Under the pieces are notes generated by a model that worked only from the letters and a program-made list of their open reading frames with translations, did no database searches and was not told the origin of the DNA. From Bombardia bombarda (taxonomy: Eukaryota > Ascomycota > Sordariomycetes > Sordariales > Lasiosphaeriaceae), in assembly GCA_030512295.1 (NCBI GenBank), contig JAULSR010000001.1:2565001-2629000 (forward strand): a DNA stretch of 64,000 nt. Direction: 5' to 3'. Position 1 is the stretch's first letter. Each line of letters starts with the position of its first letter. Positions 49,101 through 60,938 of this stretch are shown piece by piece. Both the position numbers and the translations under genes were made by a program.

Positions 49101-50665
49101 AGAAGAGCGACGGGACAAACGATGCTACATCTTGCATGCTCTTTGGGACTGCAGCGCTTTGTTGCCGGCCTTTTGGCGCGGGGCGCAAACCCAGATTCGC
49201 GCGATAAGGGCGGCTACACGCCACTGCACATGGCTTCGCTCAACAACCATCCCGAGATTGTTCGACGCTTGATGGCACATGGTGCCGACTCTACGCTGCG
49301 TACCTTGTCAGGCCTGACGGCTACGGACGTCACTTGGTCACCCAATGTTCTCGAGATTCTGGAGGCCGGCATGCCACGCAGCAACTCGCGGCATAGCCGG
49401 GCTAACAGCTCCACCAGTCTCCGATCTCTGCGGAACTCATTATCCAGGGTTCAGCTAGTCGCTGGCGAATCTACAAATGACGTTGGACAAGACGAGAGCT
49501 CACCGCTTTCGGGCGTTAATTATTCAGGTGACGAGAGTGATTCAGACAAGGATGATGGGCCGTGGGTTAACGAGGATGATTTGGAGAACGTTGACGAGCC
49601 ATGGCTCGACATGCGACGCGGTGTCGCCGCTCCAGACATGTCTCAAACCCCCGATATACTTCGTGCACAGCCACCGGACACCGACGCAGTGGCTGGGCTG
49701 GGCCCGACAGCAGCTGCTGTGACGGCGTTCAAAGAGCAGATTGCTCCTTTAATGCAACACGTCCAGCAGTCGCTGGCACATCTTCAGAATTTGTCGCAGT
49801 TTGCCTATATGCCACAGATGCCACAGATGCCGCAGATGCCGCAGATGCCGCAGATGCCGCAGATGCCGCAGATGCCGCAGATGCCGCAGATGCCAAATAT
49901 GCCCCCGCTGCCAGATTATCAGGCCGCTGTGCTTCAGCGCCTTGCCTCGATAGTGCCTACTATTGTAGGCAATAGACCTGGCTCGGCTGGAGATCAGCCC
50001 CCCGCTACAAAGAAGCTTGACAATCAGTGGTGGGGCGTGGCCTCGCTGATGGCCGGCTCAGCACCTGTTAGCTCAGCCCCCCCGCCTGCGTACGAGGAAA
50101 TCTTCCCCGACAGTCAGACACAGCTAGATAAGAAGCAGTCATCTGCCGCTTGCGCAGCTGCAGAGGCCGAGGCGGACCAGAAGTGTGCTACTCTGTATGA
50201 CCAGGCCACCAAGAACGAAGAGGCGGGCCCGTCGCCTGGCTCGTCGGCCGACTCGTCGTCTGGCAGCGAGGTGATGCAAGCAGAACAGCACCAGCGACTG
50301 CCTTCCCTACTCCAGATTGGCCGCAAGAACGCCATCACCAAGGAGCAGCAGGAGAATTTCAGGCGCGCGCATGCTGAGAAGCTCAAGAGGTTAAGCAGGG
50401 ATAGGAATCTCTTTTGCATTTGGGTATGTCTTCCCCCTTTCTTTTCTCTTGTGAAGAAGAGATATAGTGTATGTACAGTGATGCTAATCGATGGTGGTAC
50501 TTACAGATTCCTCTCCTCGTGATCGTTCTAAGCCTCATTGCCTATAATAGATTGCCGGGCCTCTTGTCCGTGGACTGGACTGGCGCACTCTTTGCGCCTT
50601 TGAGCGAGCAACAACGGCAGGCGTCGTTTAAAGATGTTGGAGGCCGTGTGTTAGGGGAGATATAG
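46174..50665 (+). CDS. mga2: Mga2/Spt23-like ER-membrane-tethered transcription regulator
   Basis: Three exons (46174-46815, 46890-50423, 50507-50665), 1444 residues. Order of domains: acidic Ser/Thr-rich N-terminus; a conserved block near residues 270-480 with basic RERKRAGRKKNKKPDDEEIW, Cys-rich stretches and the VFNIHEVQPWVKL motif; Ser/Pro-rich linker; IPT/TIG fold at about 783-865 (IPAEGPKSGGIEVTLVGSGF); ankyrin repeats at about 954-1028 (GQTMLHLACSLGLQRFV, GYTPLHMASLNNHPEIV); a Met-Pro-Gln repeat; and one C-terminal helix (IWIPLLVIVLSLIAYN) made by joining exons 2 and 3. In yeast such proteins sit in the ER membrane, sense lipid packing, and are ubiquitinated and cut by the proteasome to free a p90 factor that drives the OLE1 desaturase gene. 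The same logic is inferred here. Confidence 0.93.
49809..49898 (+). repeat. Nine-copy 9-bp repeat encoding Met-Pro-Gln
   Basis: Units of ATGCC(A/G)CAG in frame inside the Mga2-like gene: two with CCA and seven with CCG, then an ATGCCAAAT variant. The seven identical units suggest recent expansion. The peptide lies between the ankyrin repeats and the membrane anchor. Confidence 0.95.
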
Positions 50666-52816
50666 TTAATAAGCCCGGACCGGCGGCAGTGTTGTTTTTG
50701 ATTGCAAGCATTTCTATGAGCGTTCTTGTTCGTTGTTGTTAGTTGAAGCGAAAGAATTGGTGGGATATGGCAACGGCAGTTTTCGATTTACTAAGTCATA
50801 TCTACTCTCACGAGTTAGTCTTTCTTATTACTTTCCTTTGTTAAGAGAGAAAGAAGGGTAGTGGTGATATTATAGAAGGAAGGTATGGATTGGTTAGGAG
50901 GGAGGGATTGATGGTAAGGAGGAAGGAAAGGAGAGGAGAAAGGAAAGGAGAGGAGAAAGGAAAGGAGAGGAGAAAGGAAAGGAGAGGAGAAAGGAAGGAG
51001 CGATGTAATGAACTTTTTTTTTTTCTGAAAAGACGGTGATATAAAGGAAAAAAAGAAGTAGCTGGCCTGCGGCGGGTGGCAGGAAGCATAGAGAGAGTTG
51101 TTAATCAGTGTTACGATCAAGAAAGATATGCGGGTGGATGTTAAGTTTTTTTTCCTGTTTCGCGAGTTTGACATTGTGTGTGTGTTGGGGGGTGGTATGA
51201 AGACATCATGGTCGATCGGTACAACCGTACCTACTAATGAACAGATGGGTTATTAAGAGCGGACTGGGACAAATTTACCGGGGCCGAGCCGAGGACTGCG
51301 CTGGGCTGGATGATGGAGCGAGTGAGTGGGCGGAGGAACGCGTGGGTATGCAGTTGTAATGTCATAGTGACGGACTATTCCAGCTGGCTGACTGACGGAC
51401 GGGGTTTGCTTTGAGCTCCATTGGGCTCTGGTTTGTTCAGGTTGATTTATCTGCCTTTGAAGGGATTACTAGATATCTAGATGGAATGGGTTCGCGGTTT
51501 TGTAAGTACCTACTCAGGGAACTTGTTTGGTACGGATGGTTTGCTTTGCTAAGTAAGCGAGGGGGTTGGAGAGATTGGAGGAAACAAGCTGCTGCTGCTG
51601 CTGTCGCTTCTGATTATTTGGCTTGATGAAATGGAGCTTCTCTCAGTGTTCTTTTACATATATGGTAATAAATTTCGTTCCCTCGCTCGCTCTCCTCTCT
51701 TAGAACATAATAGGTAAAACAAAGACATTATAGTTGAGACGTGATAGTTGTGGTTTGGAACGTTTGGTACAAATTCCCCGCTCTTCATGATAAACACCTA
51801 CGTGTCTACCAATAACTCCCTTCTCAACACAATAGGTTTTTTTTTTTCCGTTTTCCCCCACATGGACTCGAGAGATAGATACCTCCTTATCCAGGGCGGC
51901 GCTGGCAGATTCCAATAAATAGGTATCTATCTTACTTAATAACCCTTAAACATACTAATGCAAGTGTCGATCAGTCCACCTCGGTAATTGGACCAGGAAA
52001 CCCTTGATGCATCGGAAGAAAATATTGCAAGACCTCCAAAGCATTCACTCCTGTTCCGAGAAACCCATATCCGAGCATTTTTCTGGCTTCGGGATCGGGT
52101 GGCTTACTTACACCGTGATGATCGGTGGGGTTTCGCGAACAATCAAGTTGAAACCCTCCATCCCCCCCAGTTGAACAGAACGGAGCCAGTGAATGGCAGG
52201 CATGCAAGAGATCCGGGGAAGCATGGTCTTGGATCTGCCAGCCCACATGGTAGAACCCATCACCCGAGCCTTTACCTCCATTCCGAGCTCATGTCAAAAG
52301 TCTAATCGCACTGCCAGACACGATTGGCTGTTAATATTTCACTGAATACCATATCGATTGCAGACGACAGCAGTAAGATGTCTAGTCCGAGTTATCATCA
52401 TCATGGGAAAAGAGCCCAACACATTTTTGTATTTCCGGTTCGTAGCTGCTCGTGAAGTCTATCCCTGACGCTGAAATGGCCTGCTTGCGCTATCCGTCGC
52501 GTACCCCTATATTCCGTGCCTAGAACCTACACTCAAAAGAAGATAAAATAGCCCAAGCCAAGAGGCTAATACAAAACTCTGGTCAATCAATCCCTTACAT
52601 GCCCAAAACCAGGCAAAGTAAGAATGTGTCAATATGTGACAAAAAGAACTATGTACAAGTGAAGTGAAGTATTGCAAGCATCGCCATATATGTGGTTCTC
52701 CGCAGGGCATAGCCAGAGAGGCAGATATCCGAAACGGAGAAAACGAAGTGAATCCCTAAAATGTGTTCATAAAAGAATCGAAAAAAAAAAACTCCTTATA
52801 TCCTGTCACTAATTGC
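50666..52816. other. 2.2-kb intergenic region between convergent genes
   Basis: 3' flanks of the Mga2-like gene and the GH128 gene. Contains the 17-bp purine repeat at 50923-50990 and otherwise unremarkable A+T-rich DNA. No supported coding frame. Confidence 0.6.
50923..50990. repeat. Four-copy 17-bp purine-only tandem repeat
   Basis: Four identical copies of AAGGAAAGGAGAGGAGA in a row, followed by AAGGAAGG. The all-purine strand could form triplex DNA (inference). It lies about 260 bp past the Mga2-like stop. Confidence 0.92.
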
Positions 52817-54094
52817 TCATGAGCTGTAAGCAAAGGTGTTTCCGTAGGTGCTAAGGGAGTTGCCCGAGGAGGCCACCAGCGAGCCCGGAGCCACCATAAA
52901 GTACGAGTACCTCTCCACAAAGGAGAAGGTCGAGTTGTTCTCAAAATGATCAATGACTGTCTGCAGAGACTTGTTGACATCATCATCCGAGCCGTCGAAT
53001 GCAAACTCAGTAATCCAGACTGGCTTCTGGAATGCGCTGTAGACGTCGAGGACATGCTGGAGGAATGTCGGCACATCAACGCCGTAGATGTGAATGACGA
53101 CGAAGTCGGCGGCGCACTTGCCGCCGCAGGCGCTGAAGAACTGCTTCATCCAATCAATACCCTGGTTGGGGGAGCCGCTGTTGGTGATAGCCGGAGTACC
53201 GATACGGGCCTTTGAGGCGAACGGGTTCATCAGGTCGATGTGTCTGGCGGCAGCCTCTCCTGGAGAAATGTTGGCCTGGCCGTCGTTATCGGGCTCGTTG
53301 AAACTCAACAAGCACTTGGACCCAGAGTTAATACCCTTCTGGGCATTGGTAGCCCAGCTGTCTGGGAAGCCCTTGGTGGTTCCCCAAAGCATAGGCACGA
53401 ACTCCACGGCAACGTTGGAGTCATCCAGCTGACCCCAGTTGTAGGTCCAGTGGACCTTGGATCCGGAACCAAGCAGAGACGGAAGGAGGCTCGCCGAGTT
53501 GTAGGCCAAGCCACGGAGAGCAGTGCCTGATTGTCCGGAGCTGGGTGCCGCTGGTGCCTCAGGCGCGCTGGATGCGACAGCGGCATGGGTGCTAGGCGCG
53601 GGAGGCACCCCCGGGCCCTCAGTCGTTGGGGCAGCGGTTTCTGGAGCCGGGGGAGCAGCAGGAACCTCGACAGCCGCCGCTGAAGAAATGGCAGAAGTGG
53701 GAACGGGAGGGGGAGCGGGGACCGCGGGGGATACAATTTTGATGTTCTCCTCGGCGCTGGTGGATGGCTTTTGCTCCGTAACCAAGGTGGTCTGGGGAAT
53801 AGCGGCGGTGGAAGGAATGGCGATGGAGCTTGGAATCGTCGTGGTAGAGACCGAGGAGGCCGAGCGGGAGCGGGACTTGCGAGAGTTCCGGACAAAAGTC
53901 AGAGGAGCCGGAGCAGAGGTGCTGGACTCTCCGTCTGTGATAGTAACGGTGATCCAGTCGGTCACAGTCACCACCTCAGTCACGAGGTCTTTCTTCTGAT
54001 GCAGGTGTTGGTGTCCCTGGTGATGGGCGTTGAGGGCCAAGACCTCTCCAGCAAGGCTGGCAGCCGCCAGGGCGACGAGAATCTTGGAGACCAT
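52817..54094 (-). CDS. Secreted GH128 family glycoside hydrolase (beta-1,3-glucanase-like)
   Basis: Single exon, 425 residues. Signal peptide at residues 1-20 (MVSKILVALAAASLAGEVLA), then a His-rich stretch and VVTVTDWITVTITDG. A long Ser/Thr/Ala/Pro linker, likely O-glycosylated, leads to the catalytic domain from about residue 195: LRGLAYNSASLLPSLL, WTYNWGQ, FVPMLWG. The two catalytic Glu residues are in CLLSFNEPDN and VWITEFAF, and VVIHIYG lies between. GH128 (Asl1-like) enzymes cut beta-1,3-glucan and act in or on the cell wall. No GPI signal is evident at the end (NTFAYSS). The in-frame extension to 54352 begins with TTG, so the ATG in front of the signal peptide is used. Confidence 0.93.
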   Translation of the reverse strand: MVSKILVALAAASLAGEVLALNAHHQGHQHLHQKKDLVTEVVTVTDWITVTITDGESSTSAPAPLTFVRNSRKSRSRSASSVSTTTIPSSIAIPSTAAIPQTTLVTEQKPSTSAEENIKIVSPAVPAPPPVPTSAISSAAAVEVPAAPPAPETAAPTTEGPGVPPAPSTHAAVASSAPEAPAAPSSGQSGTALRGLAYNSASLLPSLLGSGSKVHWTYNWGQLDDSNVAVEFVPMLWGTTKGFPDSWATNAQKGINSGSKCLLSFNEPDNDGQANISPGEAAARHIDLMNPFASKARIGTPAITNSGSPNQGIDWMKQFFSACGGKCAADFVVIHIYGVDVPTFLQHVLDVYSAFQKPVWITEFAFDGSDDDVNKSLQTVIDHFENNSTFSFVERYSYFMVAPGSLVASSGNSLSTYGNTFAYSS

Positions 54095-57000
54095 TGTGTC
54101 AATGTTTCGGATCCCACAAAGCGTGCCGAAAATACAATTAGCCGTTGAGGTTGCGTGTTTCAAGAAGCCGATAGTCTTGGTCTTTTGTTCTTTCCTTAGT
54201 TGATATTTGTTGCGGGGGTCTCTTTGTCGACGACTTGTCAAACTGCAAGTGCTATGGTAGTGAAATTGCCAGCACGACAAGCGTGAAAGGAATGGATGTC
54301 TTTCGTCAGATAGCAGTCGATTCCCAGAAGCTGAAGGAATGGTGGGATCCAAGGGGACGGATTTTTGTCGCCGTCTATCAAAGACGCAGAAGGAATGATG
54401 CGTGTCTAAGCTTGGGGTGACAGGACAAGGAAGGCACGACGGCTATGCGTCGTCGATCGGATCTGGCGACCGGGTAAGGTATGGAAGTGACGAAGAACAA
54501 CAGAGAGAGAGATGCCGAAGGAAGGAAAGGCCGAGTGACCAGACGAACGGGCGCGCGAGGTGAAAAGGAAAGGCAGACCCAGAAAGGTGCAACGAAGGGC
54601 GGGGGGACGGAATTTAAGAAGCGACTGGGGTGGTGGATATCCAGACCTTGGTGGATGGGCGGACGGCTGGCACCCCTGTATTTTCCCACGAGGCACAAAA
54701 GAAGAATTGGGCGGGCTTCGCTCACTGGCTCGACCTGAAAGCGATCTAGGCACCGCGCACACGCCAGGTACACCCGCCAGGGACGGCAGCTCGGACGAGG
54801 GTCAGCACAAGGGATGGGTCCCACCCGGTATTTGGCCCCAGCGAATGGGAGTCGGAGGCCCTTGTCTGGCGGGTGGGACAACAGTCACGACGCGCAAGCA
54901 CAACCGCGCAGACTAATAAGCCGCCAGGCCCAGTTGTTTGCAAAGGCAGGAGCGCACCAGGGCAGGCACGGCAGGAGCAGCCCTGACTGAGTCCCTGACA
55001 GTAGCGTACTGTGCACAGTAAGCAGAGGGAGACAATGGAACTGGTATTCCACTACTGATTACACACAACTCGGTCGTGACTGTCCGATCACCAGAATCAT
55101 CCGGCTTATCGACCGGTCGTGAGCCAGTCCCTCCGCCGCTCCTCACCCGCTCCTTCGCTCTGGAGTCTGGAGAGATGCAACCGGGCCCAACCAAGCTGGA
55201 GACCCAGGAAGAATCGGCTAGTTTTGCCAGCCAAGACCAGACCAGGGGCACCCCGGCGACAACCTGGAAGACCCGAAGATAGGATCGCCAAGGAACATTT
55301 CTGTTCTTGCCCGTATCGGCACTAGACACAGAAGCACACACGTCAACCGACGTTATAATAACAGGGCTGCTAATAGAAGAAAAGGTTGACACCATGGCAG
55401 CTCCCGCGTTTGACGGAGGTTGTAAGAAGAAACTGTCAGTCTCAGTCCGAGGTTTGAGCGCGAGAGAGACGGGAGGCTGAAAGCGAATCAGCTGGGCGCC
55501 CGAACGGGTTGCTGAATCAGTTACCCGCCGGGCCGCCTGAGAGAGAACCTGTTCAACTGAACCTTTGATGTGGTGGGGCGGACAGGTTGGAAGCTTACGA
55601 CTGACCCGCCGGCGCCAAGACCGATTGAGGGAGTTAAAAAAGCTATCCGCTCTTGCCCCTCACCACCCAGAGCCCATCTGGCCCAATTGCATCATGGCAC
55701 GGTGGGCACCCCATGCAGGTACGGGACTCTCGCTGCATCCATCGCTGCATATCTCGTCGTTGCAGCAGCAGCCAACGCACCAAACAAACCAAGGTCGCTT
55801 CTGCAGGAACAAGGCACCCACATCCAACAGGAAAGGATACGCTAACAGGGAGAAAACAAAGCTGTCCTTTTGTTGTGTGTCCTTATCTTGGCTGATTGCC
55901 ATGTCCTCCGGGCATGGCCCTGCTTGCCGTGCCCTGCGTGCCTCACACCCGCCAGCCCCGCGAACTTGCGCCGCAATGGAAGAAGTCCTGTCTCGCGGTC
56001 GGTCCATTTCTCCACAAAAAGCTTCCGATGTGATGGGGTGGAAGGAAAGCTGGCAGTGGCGCTCCCAACCTCTCCGGAATGGAAGGCGGCTGGATGCGAG
56101 ACCCCCTTGTCTGGCATGACCGTCAGGCACACTTTCGGTTGCGGTGACATACGCGATCACCGTAGACTGGGCAGGTTTGAATACGAGCCTGAACAACTGA
56201 GGTGGTAATGTTTTTCAGAATGCTAGAATGCTAGAATCCCAAAAAATACATGAATGGGGCGACAAGTCTGGCAACAACCGCAGTTTTACCTTGGCTAATG
56301 TACCCGCGCCAGCAGATCTGTTATTAGACAATTCCCCCCAGAAATTTAGGTGAAGAAAATAAGCTCCACTAACAGCGGGTCTTTTGACAGTACTTCCTGT
56401 AAAAGATCGCGCAAGGTGGAAGGTGCGAACGATGTCAGAACGCCTGATCATGGTCTCAAAGTCTGGCATCTGGGTGGTAATGACTAAGGTAACCAGTCAT
56501 TCACTCAGCCCGCTGATTGGCCGCGTCTCTTCGACTTGCACCGTACCATGGTGACTGGTCCACGTCCTTCTGTTGTTGCGGCGGCGTGCGAGCTGGAAAT
56601 ACCTATCGTAGCCAGAGATAACACCAGAAGCCATGTCAAGCCCGCATGCATCAACCAGGCCAACACTAACTTAGCGACAACGTCAAAGTTAGCTCCTCCA
56701 ACTTTACCTCGTGCCGTCGTCTCAACTTTCCAAACGGCGCACGGCCGCCGCCCCGACGGTGGCTTACATGGAAACCTCCATCATCAATTCACGCTACCAA
56801 GCCCGAAACCCCTATTATCAAACAGCACGCCGCCAAATACCTTATCATTTCCACCGCCGGGAAGAGAGGAAAATGATCAAAAAGAAGAAAAGAAAAGAAC
56901 GGAGACGATAACCATTGACCCTATGTCGTTTTTAAGAATCTGTCAAAGTTTGCCGAGAGAGCCTAGTGTCAAAAACAAGCATTTTGTTCCGATGCTCCAA

Positions 57001-57466
57001 CAGGGGAGCGCCGTGGTGCGTTTTCTACGATTTTGCTTCGTGGCGGCGGATGCAATTTCGCTTGCTCGTTTCACGGGCCACGATGGGCGCCACGATGTGA
57101 GCTGTCAATCGCCCCGCCAAGGCCAGTTCCAAGCGTGTGTTTTAGCGCATGTGCTGCATGGAAAGAATCTCTTCACGTCATGGCTATTAGTACCTCCCTA
57201 CGAGTACTGACTGACCACGACGGACCAACCCTGGGGGCCAAATCACTCCAAGATCCTCGCCCCTTCCGCATCGAACACTGCCTATTCATCGCACCGAGCT
57301 CGTTGTGCGCCCCTGCAGCAAGGCCTGAGGCATGAGGGCACCGATATCATGAGGTTGCAGCTGCTGTCACATGATGCAGGGCGTAATCCTTAGGCAGAAC
57401 TTCTCATCCGCCGAATACCCCGCAACTAACCTCAGCATTTCCATCGTTCAGGAAATCAGGACTGCG
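54095..57466. other. 3.4-kb intergenic region between divergent genes
   Basis: Upstream regions of the GH128 gene and of the Gcn5-like gene. Many overlapping frames on both strands (up to 184 codons at 55565-56119) lack domains and start mostly at non-ATG codons. No repeat or RNA gene was recognised. Confidence 0.55.
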
Positions 57467-58760
57467 ATGGACAAAGCAGAGTCGCAGTCTTTCACAACCG
57501 ACCGTGGGCAAAATCACCTCGTCGGAAAGCGTACGGCTTCCGAAGAGCTGAAACCTGACAGTGATACCAAAAGGATCAAACTTCCTCATGATGGGTTGAC
57601 AGAAACCGAAGTTAAACCTCCAGTTAACTTACCGAAGGTCCCTTTCCCAGAGAAGGTATGTCATAATGTTCAAATGTCAAAAAAGGGTTCTGACCGTGTT
57701 GCAGCCTGCAGTCATAGAAGAACGAAATGGCGAGATTGAATTTCGCGTTGTCAACAACGATGGCGCCAGAGACAGTTGGATTATCCTTACAGGGCTCAAA
57801 TGCCTGTTCCAGAAGCAACTCCCCAAAATGCCTAAGGATTACATCGCACGTCTTGTTTACGACCGCAATCATCTGTCTCTCGCTCTCATCAAAATGCCTC
57901 TGGAAGTCGTTGGCGGAATAACATTCCGAGAATTCCGAGACCGCAAGTTTGCTGAAATCGTTTTTTGCGCCGTCTCATCTGATCAACAGGTGAAGGGATA
58001 CGGAGCCCATCTCATGGCCCATTTGAAGGATTACGTGAGAGCCTCGTCTCCTGTGATGCATTTTCTGACCTACGCCGATAATTATGCCACCGGTTACTTC
58101 CAAAAACAAGGGTTTACCAAAGAGATCACTCTCGAAAAGTCTATCTGGATGGGATACATCAAGGATTACGAAGGAGGGACACTTATGCAGTGCTCTATGC
58201 TTCCTCGAATACGGTATCTCGAAGTTGGTCGTATGCTTCTCAAACAAAAGGAAACCGTGCTGGCCAAAATTCGTCCCCTGAGCAAAAGCCACATCGTCCA
58301 TCCACCGCTTCAGCAATGGGCCAGCACAGGCGTTGTCAGTCCAGTCAATCCGCTCTCTATCCCTGCCATTCGGGCAACTGGCTGGTCTCCAGACATGGAT
58401 CAATTATCACGAGTGCCACGCCATGGACCTCATTTCAACGAACTTCGACGTTTCCTGTATCAAATCCAAAACCACAAACAAGCATGGCCCTTCCTCGTCC
58501 CGGTCAACCGAGACGAAGTGCCTGACTATTACAATATCATTGCACAACCGATAGATCTATCGACTATAGAGGAGAGATTGGAGCATGATTATTATACTGC
58601 TCCGAAAGATCTTGTTGCCGATCTGAAGTTGATATTTAGTAACTGTCGGCAGTATAATGATGCAACAACTGTGTACACCAAGTGCGCGGTCAAGCTGGAG
58701 AAGTACATGTGGGGTCTCATTAAGGAGATTCCAGAGTGGTATGACGTGCTTGAAGAATGA
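57467..58760 (+). CDS. gcn5: Gcn5-like histone acetyltransferase with bromodomain
   Basis: Two exons (57467-57655, 57705-58760), 414 residues; an in-frame ATG at 57371 would add 32. A short basic N-terminus is followed by the GNAT domain (about residues 64-220): EFRVVNNDG, LPKMPKDYIARLVYDR, the catalytic Glu in KFAEIVFCAVS, the acetyl-CoA loop QQVKGYGAHLM, and FLTYADNYATGYFQKQGF. A linker holds LSIPAIRATGWSPDMD. The bromodomain (about 310-405) has WPFLVPVNRDEVPDYYNII, PIDLSTIEERL and the acetyl-lysine Asn in CRQYND. Gcn5 is the SAGA/ADA catalytic subunit acetylating histone H3. The HAT core is close to the canonical protein as I recall it, but the linker and bromodomain differ at many positions and no long acidic N-terminus is present. 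It may be a second, diverged copy. Confidence 0.88.
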
Positions 58761-60938
58761 AGGGTGTTAGTGCATCCCTTCGTTTGTGTTTTGGCATATG
58801 CTGAATGAAGCGAGAGTTTGGTATAGCTGGAGCCGATATCGAGCGATTGGATTGGGAGTGTTATGAGAGCAAGGGGCAACATTTGGGATTCTACGGCCTC
58901 TCCAGTTTGTTCCCGTCGCCGGCTTCTTCACCTGATTCCCCGTTTGGTTCGCCCCTCCCAGTCATCTTCTCATCCCCAAGTGCTCACAATACTCAAACTT
59001 GGGCTCCACATCATACGCCACCGTCGCCGCATCAAACAACGATGCGGGCCGTTATGCCCCGTACTTTCTACCTTTCCGACTCCTCCTCCTTAACCACTCG
59101 GTCCCCATCATCACCATGTTATGCAATTGCCGGCAGCCCACCGTCCCTCCGGCGCGTCTTGGCTACACGAAGTAGTCACTCATTGAAGAAGAAATAGGAC
59201 GAGTCAGTACTTTCCATCGGTGGCTTGGTTCAGCTGACTGCCTTGGATTTCCATTGCACAAAGCATCATCTTCTACCGCGATAAAATCGTCTCTGTTGCG
59301 GAATGGATGGGGTGCTGTTAATACATGACCCACACGTGAGTACGTACCGCTGCCGAGAACATTATCCGGGTTATCGCGTGTTGTCAAATTTTAGGACACG
59401 GGTTGCGATATTAAGGGGTACACGGGAAAAGAAAGCAAGCAAAAAGACGGGATTCATCCCACACTCACGTGTCCAATAACAAAAGAACCGGGTAGTTCCA
59501 GAACACAAGAAAATCTCGGCAGAATTGGGGAAAGCCCGCCTGTGTGCCGACTGTGTGCTACGTGACAATATTCACTACCTACCTACCTTAGGTATGGTAC
59601 TGTACGCTGCTGCAACCCGAACGTGCTTCAAATGTCCGCTGCCGAGGGGGGACGGGCGGACGGGCCGGCACTGAAGTGGCTCAGTTGGTTAATTAAACGA
59701 CCAATTATCTTGCTAAAGTTAGTAGCCAACCCGAGATTCTGTTTCATAACGACGGACAAGTGCGTGCGTACACTACTTCAAGCATCATGATGATGAGTAT
59801 TTCCTCAATCGCAAAACACTAGACCTAACCATACACCAACATTGCAGACAAGCTCAGTTTCGGTACACTTGCTCCTTGGTCACATCGGTGACCTTGCTGT
59901 TGGGAAGTACCTTACTTACCGAGAATGCCTTGCAATTTAAACTTTGATATACGTTACGTATGTGCAACGCAATTGGGCCATGAACCAGCTGGTGAGACGC
60001 CGACTGGTCGAGATACGACGGCAGACTGCCGAAAGTACCGTACTTGGGAGCAGGTACTCCGTACATGTACCAATTCAAGCAAGACATGATGATGTAACCC
60101 GTGCAGCTCGCCAGGTAGCTCAAAAATTCCGGTTGCCAAAACCTTTTCTGCACTTCACTGCAATTACGTTCGGACTGTCAATCCGCACCCACTTACATGC
60201 ACATGGTTGTTGTGTATAATGTATAACTGATAACATGGAGGCTAATAGTATTTGGAAGTCGAATCAAAACTCTGCTAATGTTCAACAGGTCAATGCGGCT
60301 GCCAAAGGTGACTGCATCGATGATACAATGCACACCGAATCCTTCATTCGGCATAGTTTGCTATTTGCTATTCGCTATTTGCTATGAAAGAACGCCTTGG
60401 GGCTGATAGGACACCCGGGCTGTCAGGGGAAACCCTCGCCGTCCAATCGCATAGCAACTGCCGGAGTTGCAGATTCCAAAGCCTGCAACAGGACTCAGAA
60501 TCACGGCTCTACCTATAAAATTCAGGGGGTAGTCGGCGATACTAACTATCAGTGCAGAACGACAGTGAAGTGGTGTATGCGCCTGGACATTGCTGCGTTA
60601 TAGAAAGAGATGGTTGATGGTGCTGAACGATACCTGGCGAGCCTCGTATGCTTTCCCAAACCGGCGTTATGAATGCGATCTGTCTCAATAATAGCACTGC
60701 CACAATGCTACTCAAACTTCAGGGTTGGGTGGCAGACCGCGTAAATTCCAACAAATGAAAGGCATAGACGGATAGGTGGCCCGCTGGGAATGAAGAAGAG
60801 AAAGGAACAACTTGAAGTAGTCAAATATCCATTCCCCTACGAAGTAATAAGCTTTTGTAGTTCGTCAAGTAGAGCCCCATTGATGTTTACATTTGCACAC
60901 TTTGCCCCCTTTATCGAGGACCGACACCACCAACAATC
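58761..60938. other. 2.2-kb intergenic region
   Basis: Between the Gcn5-like gene and the Zn2Cys6 gene. A plus-strand frame at 58805-59197 is Ser/Pro-rich but has no domain and is not accepted. ATTTGCTATTCGCTATTTGCTAT-type short repeats occur near 60355-60385. Confidence 0.55.

Noticed and set aside
54095..54352. N-terminal extension of the GH128 protein
   Set aside because: It begins at a TTG codon and would bury the signal peptide; ATG 54094 is used.
55565..56119. Plus-strand 184-codon frame
   Set aside because: Composition like random GC-rich DNA; a comparable antisense frame overlaps it; no motif.
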